Below are positions 24,512 to 36,099 of a DNA stretch of 64,000 nt, one piece after another (the stretch's first letter is position 1; every line of letters begins with the position of its first letter). The stretch lies in the NCBI GenBank assembly GCA_028551475.1, contig CM052355.1:30655580-30719579 (forward strand), read 5' to 3'. Origin of the DNA: Casuarina equisetifolia. Lineage: Eukaryota > Streptophyta > Magnoliopsida > Fagales > Casuarinaceae. The notes beneath the pieces were generated by a model. That model was not told the origin of the DNA. It did no database searches and saw only the letters and a program-made list of their open reading frames with translations. A program made the position numbers and the translations under genes.

Positions 24512-24529
24512 TGGCGCCGTTGCCGGGGA
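24512..24529 (+). other. Primer-binding site, tRNA-Asp
   Basis: TGGCGCCGTTGCCGGGGA is the complement of the 3' end of plant tRNA-Asp(GUC) including CCA. It starts six bases after the 5' LTR. This PBS is usual for Athila/Tat-type elements. Confidence 0.92.
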
Positions 24530-24604
24530 TTGGTTGTTTTAGTGCTGATTAATATTAATACCGAATAATTTCTAGGTTTAATCAAGCTTTTATTTTCTTT
24601 TAAG

Positions 24605-24850
24605 AAAAAAAATCGGTTTTTTTAATTCTTGAAAAAAAAAATTTTGTTTCTTTAAATTCTTGAAAAAAAATAGTTTCTTTTAATTCTTGAAAAAAAAAAT
24701 TCGTTTCTTTTAATTCTTGAAAAAAAAATTGTTTCTTTTAATTCTTGAAAAACAAAAAAAAAATCGTTTCTTTTAATTCTTGAAAAAAAAAAATTTTTCT
24801 TAAGTTGTTGAAAACAAAAATAGTTGTCAAAGAAAAAATAAAAAAAAAGT
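24605..24850 (+). repeat. Short imperfect tandem repeats in the element leader
   Basis: About seven copies of a roughly 30 bp unit built around 'tttcttttaattcttgaaaa' with A-runs of varying length, directly before the gag start. They are probably generated by slippage. Confidence 0.8.
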
Positions 24851-24873
24851 CTTTGTTAAGTTGTTAAGCAACA

Positions 24874-26706
24874 ATGATGGAAAGATATGATGGTACATAT
24901 AGACTTGTAAAAGACTATGTTACACCAACATTTTGGAATGCCACATCAAGCATTAAAAGGCCTGAAATTCAAGCAAATAACTTTGAGATCAAGCCAGCAT
25001 TCATCCAGATGCTTCAAAACTCCTTGCAATTTAGTGGGCTACCAAATGATGATCCAAATGCTCACATTGAAGCTTTCCTTGAAATTTGTGACCTAATCAA
25101 ATACAATGGAGTCACAGATGATGCTATCAGGTTAAGACTATTTTCATTTTCTCTTAGGGACAAAGCCAAAAGTTGGCTCTATTCTCTTCCTACAGGATCA
25201 ATTACTACATGGAATGATTTGGCTCAGAAATTTCTTCGTAAGTTCTTTCCTTTTGCAAAATCTGCAAAAATGCGCAAAGATATTATCACTTTCACACAAA
25301 TGGATAACGAATCACTATATGAAGCTTGGGAAAGATTCAAGGAACTTTTGAGGAGATGTCCACATCATGGACTACCCATATGGTTACAGGTACAAATTTT
25401 TTATGATGGATCTAATACAAATCTTCGTTTCATAATTGATGCAACTGTAGGAGGGTCCTAACACAACAAAACGCCAGAAGAGGCATATGAGCTTTTAGAG
25501 GAGATGGCATTCAATAGCTATCAATGGTCTACTGAAAGGCCACCAATGCATCAAACAAGTGGAGTCCATGGAATAGATATCTTCACCACAATATATGCAC
25601 AGTTGGAAGTGCTCGATAAGAAGATAGACAACCTAAGTATTCCAGTTGTGAGACATCAGAGTAGAGCATGTGAATTTTGTGGTGGAGCACATGAGAGCAC
25701 AGAATGTCAAGTAGGTAACCCTCATGCTCATTGTAATGATTATGCTAATTTTGTTGGAATTCATAGCAGGTCACAAAATGATCCTTACTCTAACGTATAC
25801 AATTCGAGATGGCAAAACCATTAAAATCTTTCATGGAGTAACCCAAGTGAGATGAGACTGCAACCAACATTTTGGCAAACTGAAGAGGTGAAACCTAACT
25901 CAGAAGACATGAATAGCGAGCTGGCCAGCACCACACAAAACTTTATGGAGAAGACTGAAGCAAGATTTCAGAATCAGGAAGCTTTAATAAAAAAATTAGA
26001 GTTGCAAATGGGTCAATTGGTCAACATGCTTTTAGAGAGACAAGAATGTCTTTTACCTAGCAATATGAAGGAAAACCCTAGAGATAATATAGTCACCAAC
26101 CTAGCCATCGCCACACAAAATTTTATGGAGAGTACTGAAGCGAGAATTCTGAACCAAGAGGTGAGCCTTCAAAATCAAGAAGCTTCAATCAGAAAATTAA
26201 AGGTGCAGATGAGTCAATTGATCAACATGATCTCAGAGAATCAAGAGGGTCTTTTGCCTAGCAATGTGGAGAAAAGCTTTGAAGATACCATAGAGGCAAT
26301 AACCCCAACATGTGGCAAGCAAGTAGAAGTAGTTGATGTTGACAAGGAGAGTCTCAAAGATAATGATAAAGATGTCAACATACAACTTGAGGAGGCACCT
26401 AGGAGCAACCTTGTTCTAGAAAATCTTATGTCCTTTGTACCTCCAGCTTCATCTCCCTCGAGATTCCAGCAACATGAAAAAGATAAGCAAGTTTTGGAAT
26501 TCCTTGATATATCTTTAAAACTGCACATTAACATTCCTTTTGCAGATGCTCCAGTTCAAATATCTATTTGTACAGAATTGTTGAATGAGATACTGCAGAA
26601 CAAAAGGAAGTTAGAAGTATATGAGACAGTTGTGCTTATTGAAGAATGCTCAACAATCAAACGACACAAGCTGTCTCCTAAACTATTGGAGTTTCATCCT
26701 CCTTGA
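24874..26706 (+). pseudogene. gag: gag of the LTR element, two in-frame stops
   Basis: A single frame of 611 codons from ATG 24874 to TGA 26706, interrupted by TAA at 25459-25461 and TAA at 25822-25824; the three open pieces (195, 106 and 284 codons) are all in the same frame. Piece 1 matches the Retrotrans_gag fold (D-D-P-N-A-H-I-E-A-F, then W-L-Y-S-L-P and W-N-D-L-A-Q-K-F-L). Piece 2 has a zinc-knuckle-like C-x2-C-x3-H-x4-C at 25669-25707, with one residue fewer before His than the classic knuckle. Piece 3 has coiled-coil-like heptads in two related segments (about 25900-26010 and 26110-26240, L-x-x-Q-M-x-Q-L). The product would coat element RNA in virus-like particles. The two stops should prevent full-length Gag unless read through. 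Confidence 0.85.
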
Positions 26707-28282
26707 GCAACATGTGGAGGATAGTTTGGCTGAAAACTATAAAATAAGCGCTTCTTGGGAGGCAACCCAAGTATTTTGTTAGCAGTTTGGTTAGAAGTTT
26801 TGTCACCACCATCTTTTCAGAGCTTTACGTGGATATGACCTACAATCAAGGGAGTTTTCTCATTCCTATTCCTTCATTATTATTGCTTTCTTTTGTTTTT
26901 GCATTGAGGACAATGCTTCATTCAAGTTTAGGGATAGGGAAAGAACCTTTGTGCTAAATTTGATTGAAATTTTTTTTTATGTCATGATTACATCCCATGT
27001 TGTGAATTCTTGGTGATTCTTTGGAAGATATAGATTTTTTTTCAAACCTGCAATTGTGGTATGAATTAAATGTGATTTTGATTATGTTGATCCACCTATT
27101 AAGCACTAAAAGTCCTTCAATTTTGAAATTGTGTGTATTTCTAAAGAATATTCATATGAAGTATGTGATTTTCTTAGATCTCACCTGAATCTTAGAATTT
27201 GTTTGATTTTCTCTTGAGGCGAAATCCTAAGCTGCATCTAATTGAGAAAATGATTTAGGCCATTCTTTGGATCGTTTGAGCCTTTCAAGCCAACCTTATT
27301 TATTTATCACCAGTCACCCCGCTGAGCCTTGATTCATATCCATTTTTTTTTGTTTAACACCCACATATATATACCCTTAAGCCTTTGACAAATTATCTTT
27401 TCGTCCTACACCTTTGAACATATTGATTTTTAGGATATAAGTCTATTCGAGGGGAAGGATGTTATATGGGAAGAATGTTGATTGCAATGATTATGTAGCA
27501 TAATATGTTGCTTTTGTGAATGCAAAAAAAAAAAAAAAAGCAACATCTGTCCAAGAATGGAATTATCTTATTGCTTATTGTCAAATTTAAGCAACTAAAG
27601 GTTCAATACTTGACTTTTGCATAGTAGTTGGATGTCATCAACAAGATAAGATTATAATGGTTACATTTCTAGTCCTACTACTTGCTTTATGATTGCAAGC
27701 ATGATTGTGACTTTTGTGAGTGTCAAAATCCAAGTGAAATCAAGTATTTTTGAGAAAAAAATAAATAAATGAGAGAAGTGGTGATAGAAAGATCATTTGC
27801 GGAAAAAAAAAAAAAGAAGAAAGCAAAGAAAGGAAGTGACAAAAGCTCAAATTAGATCCTAGAAAGCAATGTGTTCATAGGTGAATTTAGCCTAAATGAC
27901 TTTTATCTTACCCCTAGCCCAGCCTTACATTACAAGCTTATAAAAGTCCTATTGATTTTTGATTAGATGATTGGCTTACATTAGTGGAGAGAGGAATGAA
28001 AAGCAAACATATAAGGTTTGGTTAAAGATTTTAAGAGATTGTATATTAATGTGAATCTATTTGGAGTGCATATAGTTGAAAAGATAAGGACTCACACACA
28101 CACGCGCGGTCAACATAGTTAAGAGTCTATCTTATCTTATGAAACAATTGTGGTGTTTGGATGAAAGCTATATTTTTCTTTGAATTGTTAAGTTGAACAA
28201 TTATGGGAGAATATCATGAAAGGGTTTTATCTAAAACATATATTGTTTATTGCTTTTGCTAGAGGACTAGCAAAATGTTAAG
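26707..28282 (+). other. Non-coding 3' interior of the LTR element
   Basis: There is no open frame, A-runs occur at 27520-27540 and 27802-27816, and a short CA/CG run at about 28091-28108. The pol domains expected of an autonomous element are absent. The 'ttgaggacaatgc' phrase (about 26904) is common in Athila/Tat-like relatives after gag-pol (from memory, not searched). Confidence 0.65.
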
Positions 28283-28293
28283 TTTGGGGGTTT
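28283..28293 (+). other. Polypurine tract
   Basis: A G-rich run within 'agtttgggggttt' directly abuts the 3' LTR start (28294), where plus-strand priming would occur. T residues interrupt it. Confidence 0.6.
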
Positions 28294-29555
28294 TGATAAC
28301 TCTATTTTTATAGAGTTATTTTACCTATTTTTTAGGTAATAAATAATACAATGTTTATGAGAAAATATTTGAACTCCTCTCATTTATTTGAATTTGTCTT
28401 GTTTTTGTAGCACAAGGAGAAAAGGGATGAACATGGAGAACCTGATGCTTATTGTGTGGCAAAATTGTAATATCAAGATCAAGAAAGTCAAGATGGGCTT
28501 GGGCTTTGGATAATTGTTATTAGATTTTCTATTGTTATTAGATTTTTTATTGTTATTGGATTTTTTATTTAAATAGAAAACCCAGTCATGTTAGGAATTC
28601 AAGTCTCAATTAATTTAGGAGTTCAAAACCCAATTGTTTTAGGTCTCTAAAACCTAATTCTACTAGGATAGGAGATAGGTCTAAACCTAAACCCTATTTA
28701 AGAGAAGAGAAGAGGCAAAAGAAAGAAAAGGAGAAAATTGAGTACAACTCAAGAAAGAGGCTAAGAATTCAAGGTTTTCTTGAAGAGAAGACAAAAAGGG
28801 TGACAGACTTCTTGTTCTTGGATTCAAGATGCCTTCTTTATTTCTTATTACCATTCTTCCTCATTATTTCTTTATGTTTTAGTTTATTTTTGTTAGAGCT
28901 ACGATGTAACCTAATTATGATGGTATGAATCTTATGATTATTATGTTTTGCAAGATATTTTATTTATGTGAAGTTACATATTACGGAGTTTAATGCTTTT
29001 AGGTGATTAGCTACCACTTAGATGACTTGATTTGCATGTTAAAGACCGACAGGAAATAGCATGCAGTTGCTTCTTGTAATATGTAACCATAAATTAAATA
29101 TGGATAGACATATACCATATTGTTTGTGTGGCTTTTGGTGTAAACTGGGAATATTCATAGATCCTAATGCATTTGGTTTGTTTCAATTCACATATAGAGA
29201 TATAATGAATTAATGAACTAAATAGGTTTGCTATACCTAGACATAGGATAGTAAATAAATTAGGAAATTCCGCCATCACATAGATATTATCTCTCTTGCA
29301 AGCATAAATAATCAATATTAGTACCTAGTAATTATGGTGAAGTCGTATGCTCTAACATATTTCTTTTATTAAGTTTTCTTAGACTTAGTTAGTTAATCTA
29401 TCATCCATCAATTTGGTTTGCTAGATAAATTCTAGGAGTTATTCACCGTTAGTAATTAGTTGGTCTAGTAATCACCAATCTCTGTGGGACGATATCTTTC
29501 TTATCATTATATTACTTGTTCGACATGTTCACTTGCATTTAGATTTCACCGAACA
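28294..29555 (+). repeat. 3' LTR (1262 bp)
   Basis: Nearly identical to the 5' LTR. It has an extra 18 bp copy of 'attgttattagattttt' at about 28520-28540 and 3 extra bases near 28376. Followed by GACAC 29556-29560. Confidence 0.92.
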
Positions 29556-29560
29556 GACAC

Positions 29561-30190
29561 TTACGAAATGCGAAATGATATGTAGATTTTATTTTAAAAA
29601 ATGAAAAAGAAATATATACAATTAAAATATATGTATAAGGAAAGGTGATCTTTTTATATAACAATATTCAACATAAGATATATATATATACAAGAGAAAT
29701 ATATGCACGTCTATCTTTTAACTTTCAAAATAATATTTCTGATAACAGTAACATGATAAACTACACTCATAATAGATTAAATAGTATGCAAACGACCGAA
29801 TTGTCTAATACCCAATATGACAAAATTGGGTAAAAGGAAATTGGACTTAAGAATAGCAGTTTTCTCGAACCTTTTATACCAAGGCAACCCTTTTCTAGAT
29901 AATAATTGTCACAAATCAATTTTCATACCATTTGTGCAAATAAGTGGTTGATAAAGTACTATCACATTCCAAATCTTTCCATCATGGTATGGTATTGGAA
30001 ATGAACCTCTCATTTCCACTTTACCTAGGAAAGAGGTGCACCGTTTTCCTTTATGGGTAAGTACAACATCAAGATGGCGAATAAATAACTAAGCTATAAA
30101 GAAAGAAACCAAAGAATTGGGATGGTAATGGGTTAGGGGAAAAGGGAGGAGAGGGACGGTTAAGTCTTCAATGCTAGAGTCAGATTTATC
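29561..30190. repeat. Continuation of block E region, then block F tail
   Basis: The part 29561-29830 aligns with scattered pieces of 59890-61530 ('gtgatctttttata', 'aacagtaacat', 'cccaatatga'). The part 29850-30190 is the end of block F ('accaaggcaac', 'aaagaattgggatggtaa'). Any CLE-type gene that once followed block E here is missing. Confidence 0.55.
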
Positions 30191-31640
30191 TTCTAAGATT
30201 GTAAGGTACTTTGATACTCATATTCATACTCAAATTTGATAGGAAAATTTCTAGAGTCTCTCATATCTATTCAACCAATTCTTATGACACATAGGGTCTT
30301 CCTTTGAAGAAAGGAACATAGTCATTCTCACTAAGTAGGTTTTATGCTAGATTATGCACTAAAAGACCTCTTGATGTGTTTGACTCTATAAGAAGTTCTA
30401 ACCAAGATTTACCTTTCCCAACTGAACTTTGGCTCTAAAAGGTTTGTCCAACCTACTAAATAGCTCCCCATCAAAAGTCATGTGATTACTACTCTTGCTA
30501 TCTACATACCAAGCGTAAGGATCAAAGCATTCAATTGATAAGCAAGCAAAGAGAAGGTTTTTTCTTTTTCTTTTTTTTTTTTTGGTAGGGGCTTTCTCCT
30601 TAGTAAGATTGACTTGTTGGGTAAAGAAGAGAGTCCTCTCTACAAAAGTTTTTTCCTTAGTAAAGTTGGTTTATTGGTTTTCACAAGCCTAAAATTTTTC
30701 TCAACATGACCAAATTTGAGATTGTGTTTGCATTAGGATTTACCCTTATGCAAGCAAAGTTTTTCAAGGTGGTTGGACATTTTGCGAATTCTACTAGGTG
30801 GATACATAGCTTTCCCCTTCACTCTTCTCCTCTCCTACGCTAGTAGACTGCTCTACAAACTATAGATCTAAAGACATCTTTGTTTCGAAAACAATCTCCA
30901 AGGGTGTTTTCTCTTTTCTTTTATTGACTCTCTTCCATAATCCTTTAAGGAGCCCATTAATTTAGACACTAGCATAGCAAAGAAAGCTTTGGTTTCCCCC
31001 AAAGTAGTCACGGTAGTATCAAATTTTTCTGTTAAGCTTATAAGAAGCATCTCTACCATATGACTATTAAGAGACATTTCCGCTAAAGCTCTAATCTAAA
31101 TTACAATAAAGTTTATTTTTGTATAATATTCCATGATTACTTGGTTTCTTCCATTTTCATTAGTTCAAAGTCATGTTTGAGAGCTTGTACATGAACCATA
31201 TGCACCTTTGGAATTTTAAGACTCATTTGTTGGAAGAACCCACGCCTTATTGGCTATCATTGCAAGAGCAATATTTAAGAAAGTTTCATATTAAAGCACT
31301 AAAAGAGTTCTTAGCTCACGTTTTTGTAGCTTTCTTGGTTTTTCCCTCTCTGCCGCCTAAGCTCTTCCTCATCAACCACCTTAGGACTTCCTTTATCAAC
31401 CATTTCTAACAATTCAAGTAAGTTATGATTCAAATAGACCAGTTTTGGTATTTGGTTTTAGGTTTTATTGAAGAGTAGCAATGGAAGTTGTGAGTTAGGA
31501 ATAACAAGTATAGGTGCATTTGAGGATGAAGTTGATGATAACGGTGTGGATGGAGAGGCCATTTTCTAAGTTTAAGAATTGATTGAGATTCCTACAACAA
31601 GATTTTGAATAGTAATGTGATACCATTAATAAGAATGCAA
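30190..31640 (-). pseudogene. Ty1/copia gag-protease remnant, minus strand
   Basis: On the minus strand, a start near 31563 (M-A-S-P-S-T-P-L) is preceded by TGGTATCAC (about 31617-31625), resembling a tRNA-Met primer site. Downstream come a capsid-like piece (L-T-E-K-F-D-T-T-V-T-T-L, about 31000-31040), a degraded zinc knuckle with K-F-G-H-V-E-K (about 30700) and a W-Y-V-D-S-x-S-S-N-H-M-T protease/GAG-pre-integrase motif (about 30480-30515). Frameshifts and stops break it. The longest open piece is 30868-31077. Integrase and reverse transcriptase are absent. Confidence 0.7.
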
Positions 31641-32479
31641 ATGCAAGATACAACTCTTCTTGGTTGCTTAACTACTATAACAAAAAGTGCAAAAGAGTTC
31701 AAAAGTGTACACAATCAAGTGAACCTAATGGTTTTGGAGTTATCTTTCATTAATTGAACAAAGCATACAATGATTACATAAAGCTTCAAAAGCCAAGGAA
31801 AGTAGCTTAAATGATAAAAGAAACAACAAGCACATCTCTATTACTTATATAAAAAAAGAAACATGTTCTACAAAAGCTAAACTTGAAATAGTAGGAACGA
31901 CAATGAGACTACATAAGTCAAAAGAGTTATTCGAGTTACCTCAAATAATTCATACTCCATGCTCTACAAACTTTAGGTTAGTTTTTATCCACCTATGTGG
32001 ACATAATAGGAAGAGCCACTTGACTATTGTACTTGATGTCATGAGATACACTTCATCTTCTTAAGTTATTTTATCTCCTTAGTTTGCTTAACTCATATGC
32101 ATGAAAATTTCATCAAATCTAACATTATTGCTTTATTTCAAGTCTATATGTCTATTAATTTCACTTTTCTAGAATTGTTAGGATAGCATATTTCCTTTTA
32201 AACCACTTTTGCTAAACATCTCTTAGTAGATTTATTTATACACATGAAGAGTCTAATCCTTTTTTCAATTTCATGTATTGTTTGTTTATGTAAAAGAAAT
32301 ATTCATAACCAATACATTTGTATAAAGAACAAGACATCTTTTTCTTTTGTAAAATGTTAGATTTATATATCACCAATTGAAATAGAAAATTGGATAATTA
32401 CAACATCATCATTTAGTTAAAAGTTGCATTTGAAAATTTTCAAAAATTTTGCAAAACCTTATTACAATTTATAAGTTGT
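31640..32479. other. AT-rich sequence, no gene seen; possible LTR of the copia remnant
   Basis: There is no open frame of note. If the TGGTATCAC at about 31617-31625 is a primer site, the adjoining DNA to the right should be the copia element's 5' LTR, but I found no second copy to prove this. Confidence 0.35.
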
Positions 32480-33500
32480 TGTTACTGTCCAAAAGTAATT
32501 GAACTTATCATACCAATAGGCTTAGACCTTTTGGGTTAATGGTTGGGTTCGTTACAATTGGTTTCAAAGCAAACACATGTATTAGGTTTAAATCACAGAA
32601 GGGTAACCTATGAAAAAAGCTACCCTAGCAACTAAATGTCATAGGCTAAAAAGATGTCTAAATGTGTGGGAAGGAATGGTAAAGGATTCTCTCACAAAGG
32701 ATAAATTGGGGCTAATGTGAGAACATCCATACCAAGAAAAGGATAAATGGAGCTTATATATGAATACCCAACCAATAAAAGAATAAGTGAGGCCCAAATA
32801 GGAACACCCATACTAGAAACTACTAAAACTATATTAATGAAAACCAAACCAAGAATCTAGGTTGCTTCCCTTTATAAGGATTATGTCTTTTTATAAAAAG
32901 GACACATAATATCCTCAACTAACTGGACTTATCCAAAGAAATGTTATCTTATCCAAGGAAAACCTAAGAATCCTAAAGTAAATCAACTTAACTAATTTTG
33001 GGCTAGACCTATGAGCTTAAACCCATAACATACCATCCCCTTTAAAGAAAGCTTATCCTCAAGCTTTTCAAATTTAAAAGCAAACCTAATAACAATTGGG
33101 AACAACTTAAGCCTGAATATTAATTTAAATTTGAACTTAAACTTGAACTTTAAATTGAATTGGTATCAAAGCTGAGCCCTACATTCCAAGTTCAACCACA
33201 AAGGGGATAACTTATGAAAAAGGCTACCTAACAAAAAAATGTAACGAGCCAAAAGGGCACCTAAATACATAAGGCTAGAGTGAAGCCATTTAGTGGAGCT
33301 ACCATAGAGTAGGCCATCACGGCATTGGCTGCAAAACGTGGTGAAATTGTTACAGGCTAATGGGGGCTTAGGACACATTAGGTTTATAAGGGCCTAGTAG
33401 GTGTTGACACACAAGAGTAATTGAGTTCACCAAACCAATAGGTCATGGCCTTTTGGCTTATCGGTTGGACTCATTACAATTAGTATTGAAGTCCTCTAAT
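32480..33500 (+). mobile_element. Nested TRIM-family LTR pieces
   Basis: A 77 bp LTR (32480-32556, TGTTACTG...GTTACA) with an adjacent TTGGTTTCAAAGC primer-like site resembles the TRIM at 1851. After about 110 bp of TRIM-like core it is cut by an unrelated minus-strand LTR piece (to about 33150). A second primer-like site TGGTATCAAAGC (33160-33171), core and LTR (TGTTACAGG, about 33351 to 33477) follow. That LTR is longer, with about 50 extra bases after TGTTACAGG. Confidence 0.6.
32690..33150 (-). mobile_element. Minus-strand LTR plus polypurine end of a second element
   Basis: Reverse complement of 34040-34565. On the minus strand, a purine-rich AAAGGGGATGG (about 33034-33044) precedes an LTR starting TGTTATGGGTTT at 33030 and running to about 32690. 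It has inserted into the TRIM-like sequence. Confidence 0.55.
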
Positions 33501-34040
33501 CCATAGATGGAGGAAAGAGTCACAAGGCTAAAATAAACATTAAATCCATCAAAGAGATTTTGGCTACTTTGATTTCCAAGGTTGATGTCATGGTTGATAC
33601 ACTGTCAACATGGGTAAAGGTGTTATTTTCTAATTCAAGCCATTTGAGTGGTGTTGGTTCGGGCTAAGAAGGGATTGTTAATCATAGGGCACATAGAGGT
33701 TCTAGTGTAGGCATAGGCAAAAGGATGTTAAAAGTTGAAGACTTGAAATCCTATTCTAGGGTTGAGCATTAGGTACATCTAGTTCCAAAAAAAAAAAAGG
33801 AAAATGAGAAGAAGATACTAATAGAAGTAACAAGTGCACAAGCTTAATAGGAGCAAAACCAGTTGCCAACTGATCTTTGTTAAGGAATAATCATCAAGCA
33901 AACTTCCTCCCATTAGGTTAGACTACTAGAGGGGAAAGTAGATAAGCTAAAATCTCTTTACTTTAGACTTCTTTGGCCACTTAAGGAGTAAATGTTTTAA
34001 GGACAAGTTGAGGAATCAACATGGAACTTAGCCAAGCGAT
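33490..34040 (+). pseudogene. Degraded retroelement gag start
   Basis: A start-like M-E-E-R-V-T-R-L-K (33507) is followed by a frameshift into I-K-E-I-L-A-T-L-I-S-K-V-D-V-M-V-D-T-L. Such a coiled N-terminal start after a tRNA-Met-type primer site resembles gypsy-type gag leaders. Stops and frameshifts prevent any product. The family assignment is tentative. Confidence 0.4.
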
Positions 34041-34565
34041 GCACCACAAAAAATTGAATTCAAACTTAAGCTCATGTTTAAATTCAAGTTTAAGTTCAAA
34101 TTTAAATTCAAATTCAATTTTAAGTTGTTACCAATTGTTATTAGTATGGTTTTAAATTTAAAAAGCTTAAGGACAAGCTTTCTTTAGAGTAGGATGGAAT
34201 GTTATAGGTTTGGGCTCATAGGTTAAACCTAAAATTAGTTATGTTGATTTACTTCAGGATTTTTTAGGATAAATCTAATTAGTTTAGGATTCTTAGGGAT
34301 TTTCTTGGATAAAATAAGATTTTCTTGAATAAGTTGAGTTAGTTTAGAATTCTATGTCTTCTTTTTATAAAAAGATGTGATCCCTACAAAAGAAAGTAGT
34401 TTGGATTGTTGGCTTTGATTATTTATTTTATTTGTTTTTTTTAAAATATAGTTATTTTATCATTTTATTGGTTTGGATATTCCCATCAAAACCCTACTAA
34501 TGGTCTAAGTTTTTTCATTTAAGCCCCAATATATTCTTTGTGAAAGAACCCTTCATTATTCCTTA
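34040..34565 (+). mobile_element. Plus-strand LTR, inverted relative to the 33 kb copy
   Basis: A purine stretch AGGATGGAA (34191-34199) abuts TGTTATAGGTTTGGGC (from 34200). The LTR-like piece runs to about 34565. The segment 34040-34199 is the 3' interior shared with the minus-strand copy. Confidence 0.55.
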
Positions 34566-35360
34566 TAAGTGATAATCTCTTTAGATACAAAATGGTATAG
34601 TTGTACTCTCCTTATTGGTGAAATTATACTTCTCACATCTTTCTTAATTTTTGTAATAATAGTCATATTGTCTAGACTTTTATAATTGAATCTTTTTCTA
34701 TTCCTTTCATTCCAAATGCGAGATAATAAGACAACCTTTGCTAGTTGTAGTATTAACCTATAGCTAATATACTTAATCTTTCATCCTTCAAATTTCCCTA
34801 ATATATTTTCAATAAGAAGTTTGCAATCTAGATTAGTGAGTATTTTAAAGATCAAAAGCATTCTCAGGTACTTTATATGAAGCTAGCCCCCTTAGAAAGG
34901 AACATAGTCAAGTATCAAAGCCTTTTCCACCTTAGATATATATAAAAAAAAATTGGCATTTATGCATCTTTAATTTTATAAGTTTCTTAAATTCTTGCAT
35001 AGCATCTAAAAAATACAAGATAGACTTAACATCAATGAACAAACAAGAAAAGGTAATATAAAGCGCAAATGGGTGATCTTTTATTTAAAGCACTTCTAAT
35101 GAAATTTAGAACCAATTAAAAACACTTTCTTATGTAGAATTATGTTTAGGATCTCCATAACTAAGACTTAAGATCTCCTTGACTATGGCAAATAGATATG
35201 GTGGGAAGGATCACTCTATCTAAAGCTCATAGCCCTTTGAAAAAACTTGTATGAAAGTCATATATGTTAACTTAGTATCTTGCAATAGTAATACAATATG
35301 CAATCTAATATTTGAACTAATCTAGAAAATTCAAAGCTTTAAATGTTTTTAATAGAACAT
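34566..35360 (-). mobile_element. L1-type LINE remnant, minus strand
   Basis: Minus-strand frames read the tail motif W-N-E-R-N-R-K-R-F-N-Y-K (about 34680-34715) and, upstream, a degraded G-D-P-S-P-like reverse-transcriptase region (about 35200). It is full of stops. Confidence 0.6.
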
Positions 35361-35700
35361 TCTAGTTGGAATAATTAGAATTTTGAATTATAATGGATGA
35401 GTAAAATAACTAAAAGAAAGGACTTAATTGTGAAACTTTTTAAACTTTTTTTCTTAACATATATTTAGTATATATAGTCTAAACAAAATCATAATTATTT
35501 CCTAGAAAACAATACATAAAAGAGTATCTCTATTTAGGATATTAAACTTTCTTAAGTAAATAATTTGTGATGTCATAAAGAAAAAAATTTAAACTTGATT
35601 TTCTCTTAGATGACTTGTAGTACTAGCATAAGAACTTAACCCTTTGTATTATCTTATTTTTAAATAAATAAACTTGCATTCATTATAATAATATCTATAT
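35361..35700 (+). mobile_element. LINE 3' tail
   Basis: Homologous to 20740-21100, ending 'aataaataaacttgcatt'. Its orientation is opposite to the preceding piece. Confidence 0.55.
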
Positions 35701-36099
35701 ATGTCATATGCTTCCAAAATATCAACCTCAATGGTTATTTTCTTGTTAGGTATGCTTGAGATAATTATACATTAGATCATGGCATCCAAGTATGTTCTCT
35801 TTAATGTTCCTACCTAGAATAAAAGTTATTCAATAAGAATGTGTGATGTATGAGAAAGCTTTAGTCAATTTCTTCAGTACTAACTTGCATATGATTTTGC
35901 TTAACATGTCCTCAATATTTGTACTAGAGTATAAAAATAGTTCATATGCTCTAATGCTTATATGGTTAGCTCTGCTTCTAATTTGATCAACACTTTCTTC
36001 ACCAAAACAGACACAACAGGTGTTAATTGACCAAGATCATTCCTTTAAGCTATTAGTGCAATAATCTATAGTGTCAAACTACTCTTGCCAACTAAAACC
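35701..36099. other. Intergenic, no gene seen
   Basis: AT-rich with no supported frame or repeat. Confidence 0.4.

Larger units (their letters stand above)
23265..29555 (+). mobile_element. Gag-only LTR retrotransposon (Athila/Tat-like Ty3-gypsy, TR-GAG type)
   Basis: A complete element of 6291 bp with LTRs 23265-24505 and 28294-29555 (TGATAACT...CCGAACA), target duplication GACAC (23260-23264 and 29556-29560), a tRNA-Asp primer site (24512-24529), one gag frame with two stops, and a polypurine tract (about 28283-28293). The 3.8 kb interior has no protease, reverse transcriptase, RNase H or integrase, so it would need another element's enzymes. By eye the LTRs differ at about seven bases plus two indels (18 bp and 3 bp), so insertion was recent. 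It is younger than the segmental duplication because the paralogous site at 59.88 kb is empty. The tRNA-Asp primer and gag type point to the Athila/Tat side of Ty3-gypsy. Confidence 0.9.

Noticed and set aside
24605-24850. Regular short repeats considered as a possible CRISPR array
   Set aside because: This is plant DNA. The units are contiguous low-complexity A/T repeats with no unique spacers, inside a retrotransposon leader.
26241-26534. 97-codon minus-strand frame
   Set aside because: It is antisense to the third open segment of gag, with composition dictated by the gag codons.
24044-29315. Identical 73-codon minus-strand frames at 24044-24265 and 29094-29315
   Set aside because: They are the same spot in the two LTRs of one element; duplication explains the identity.
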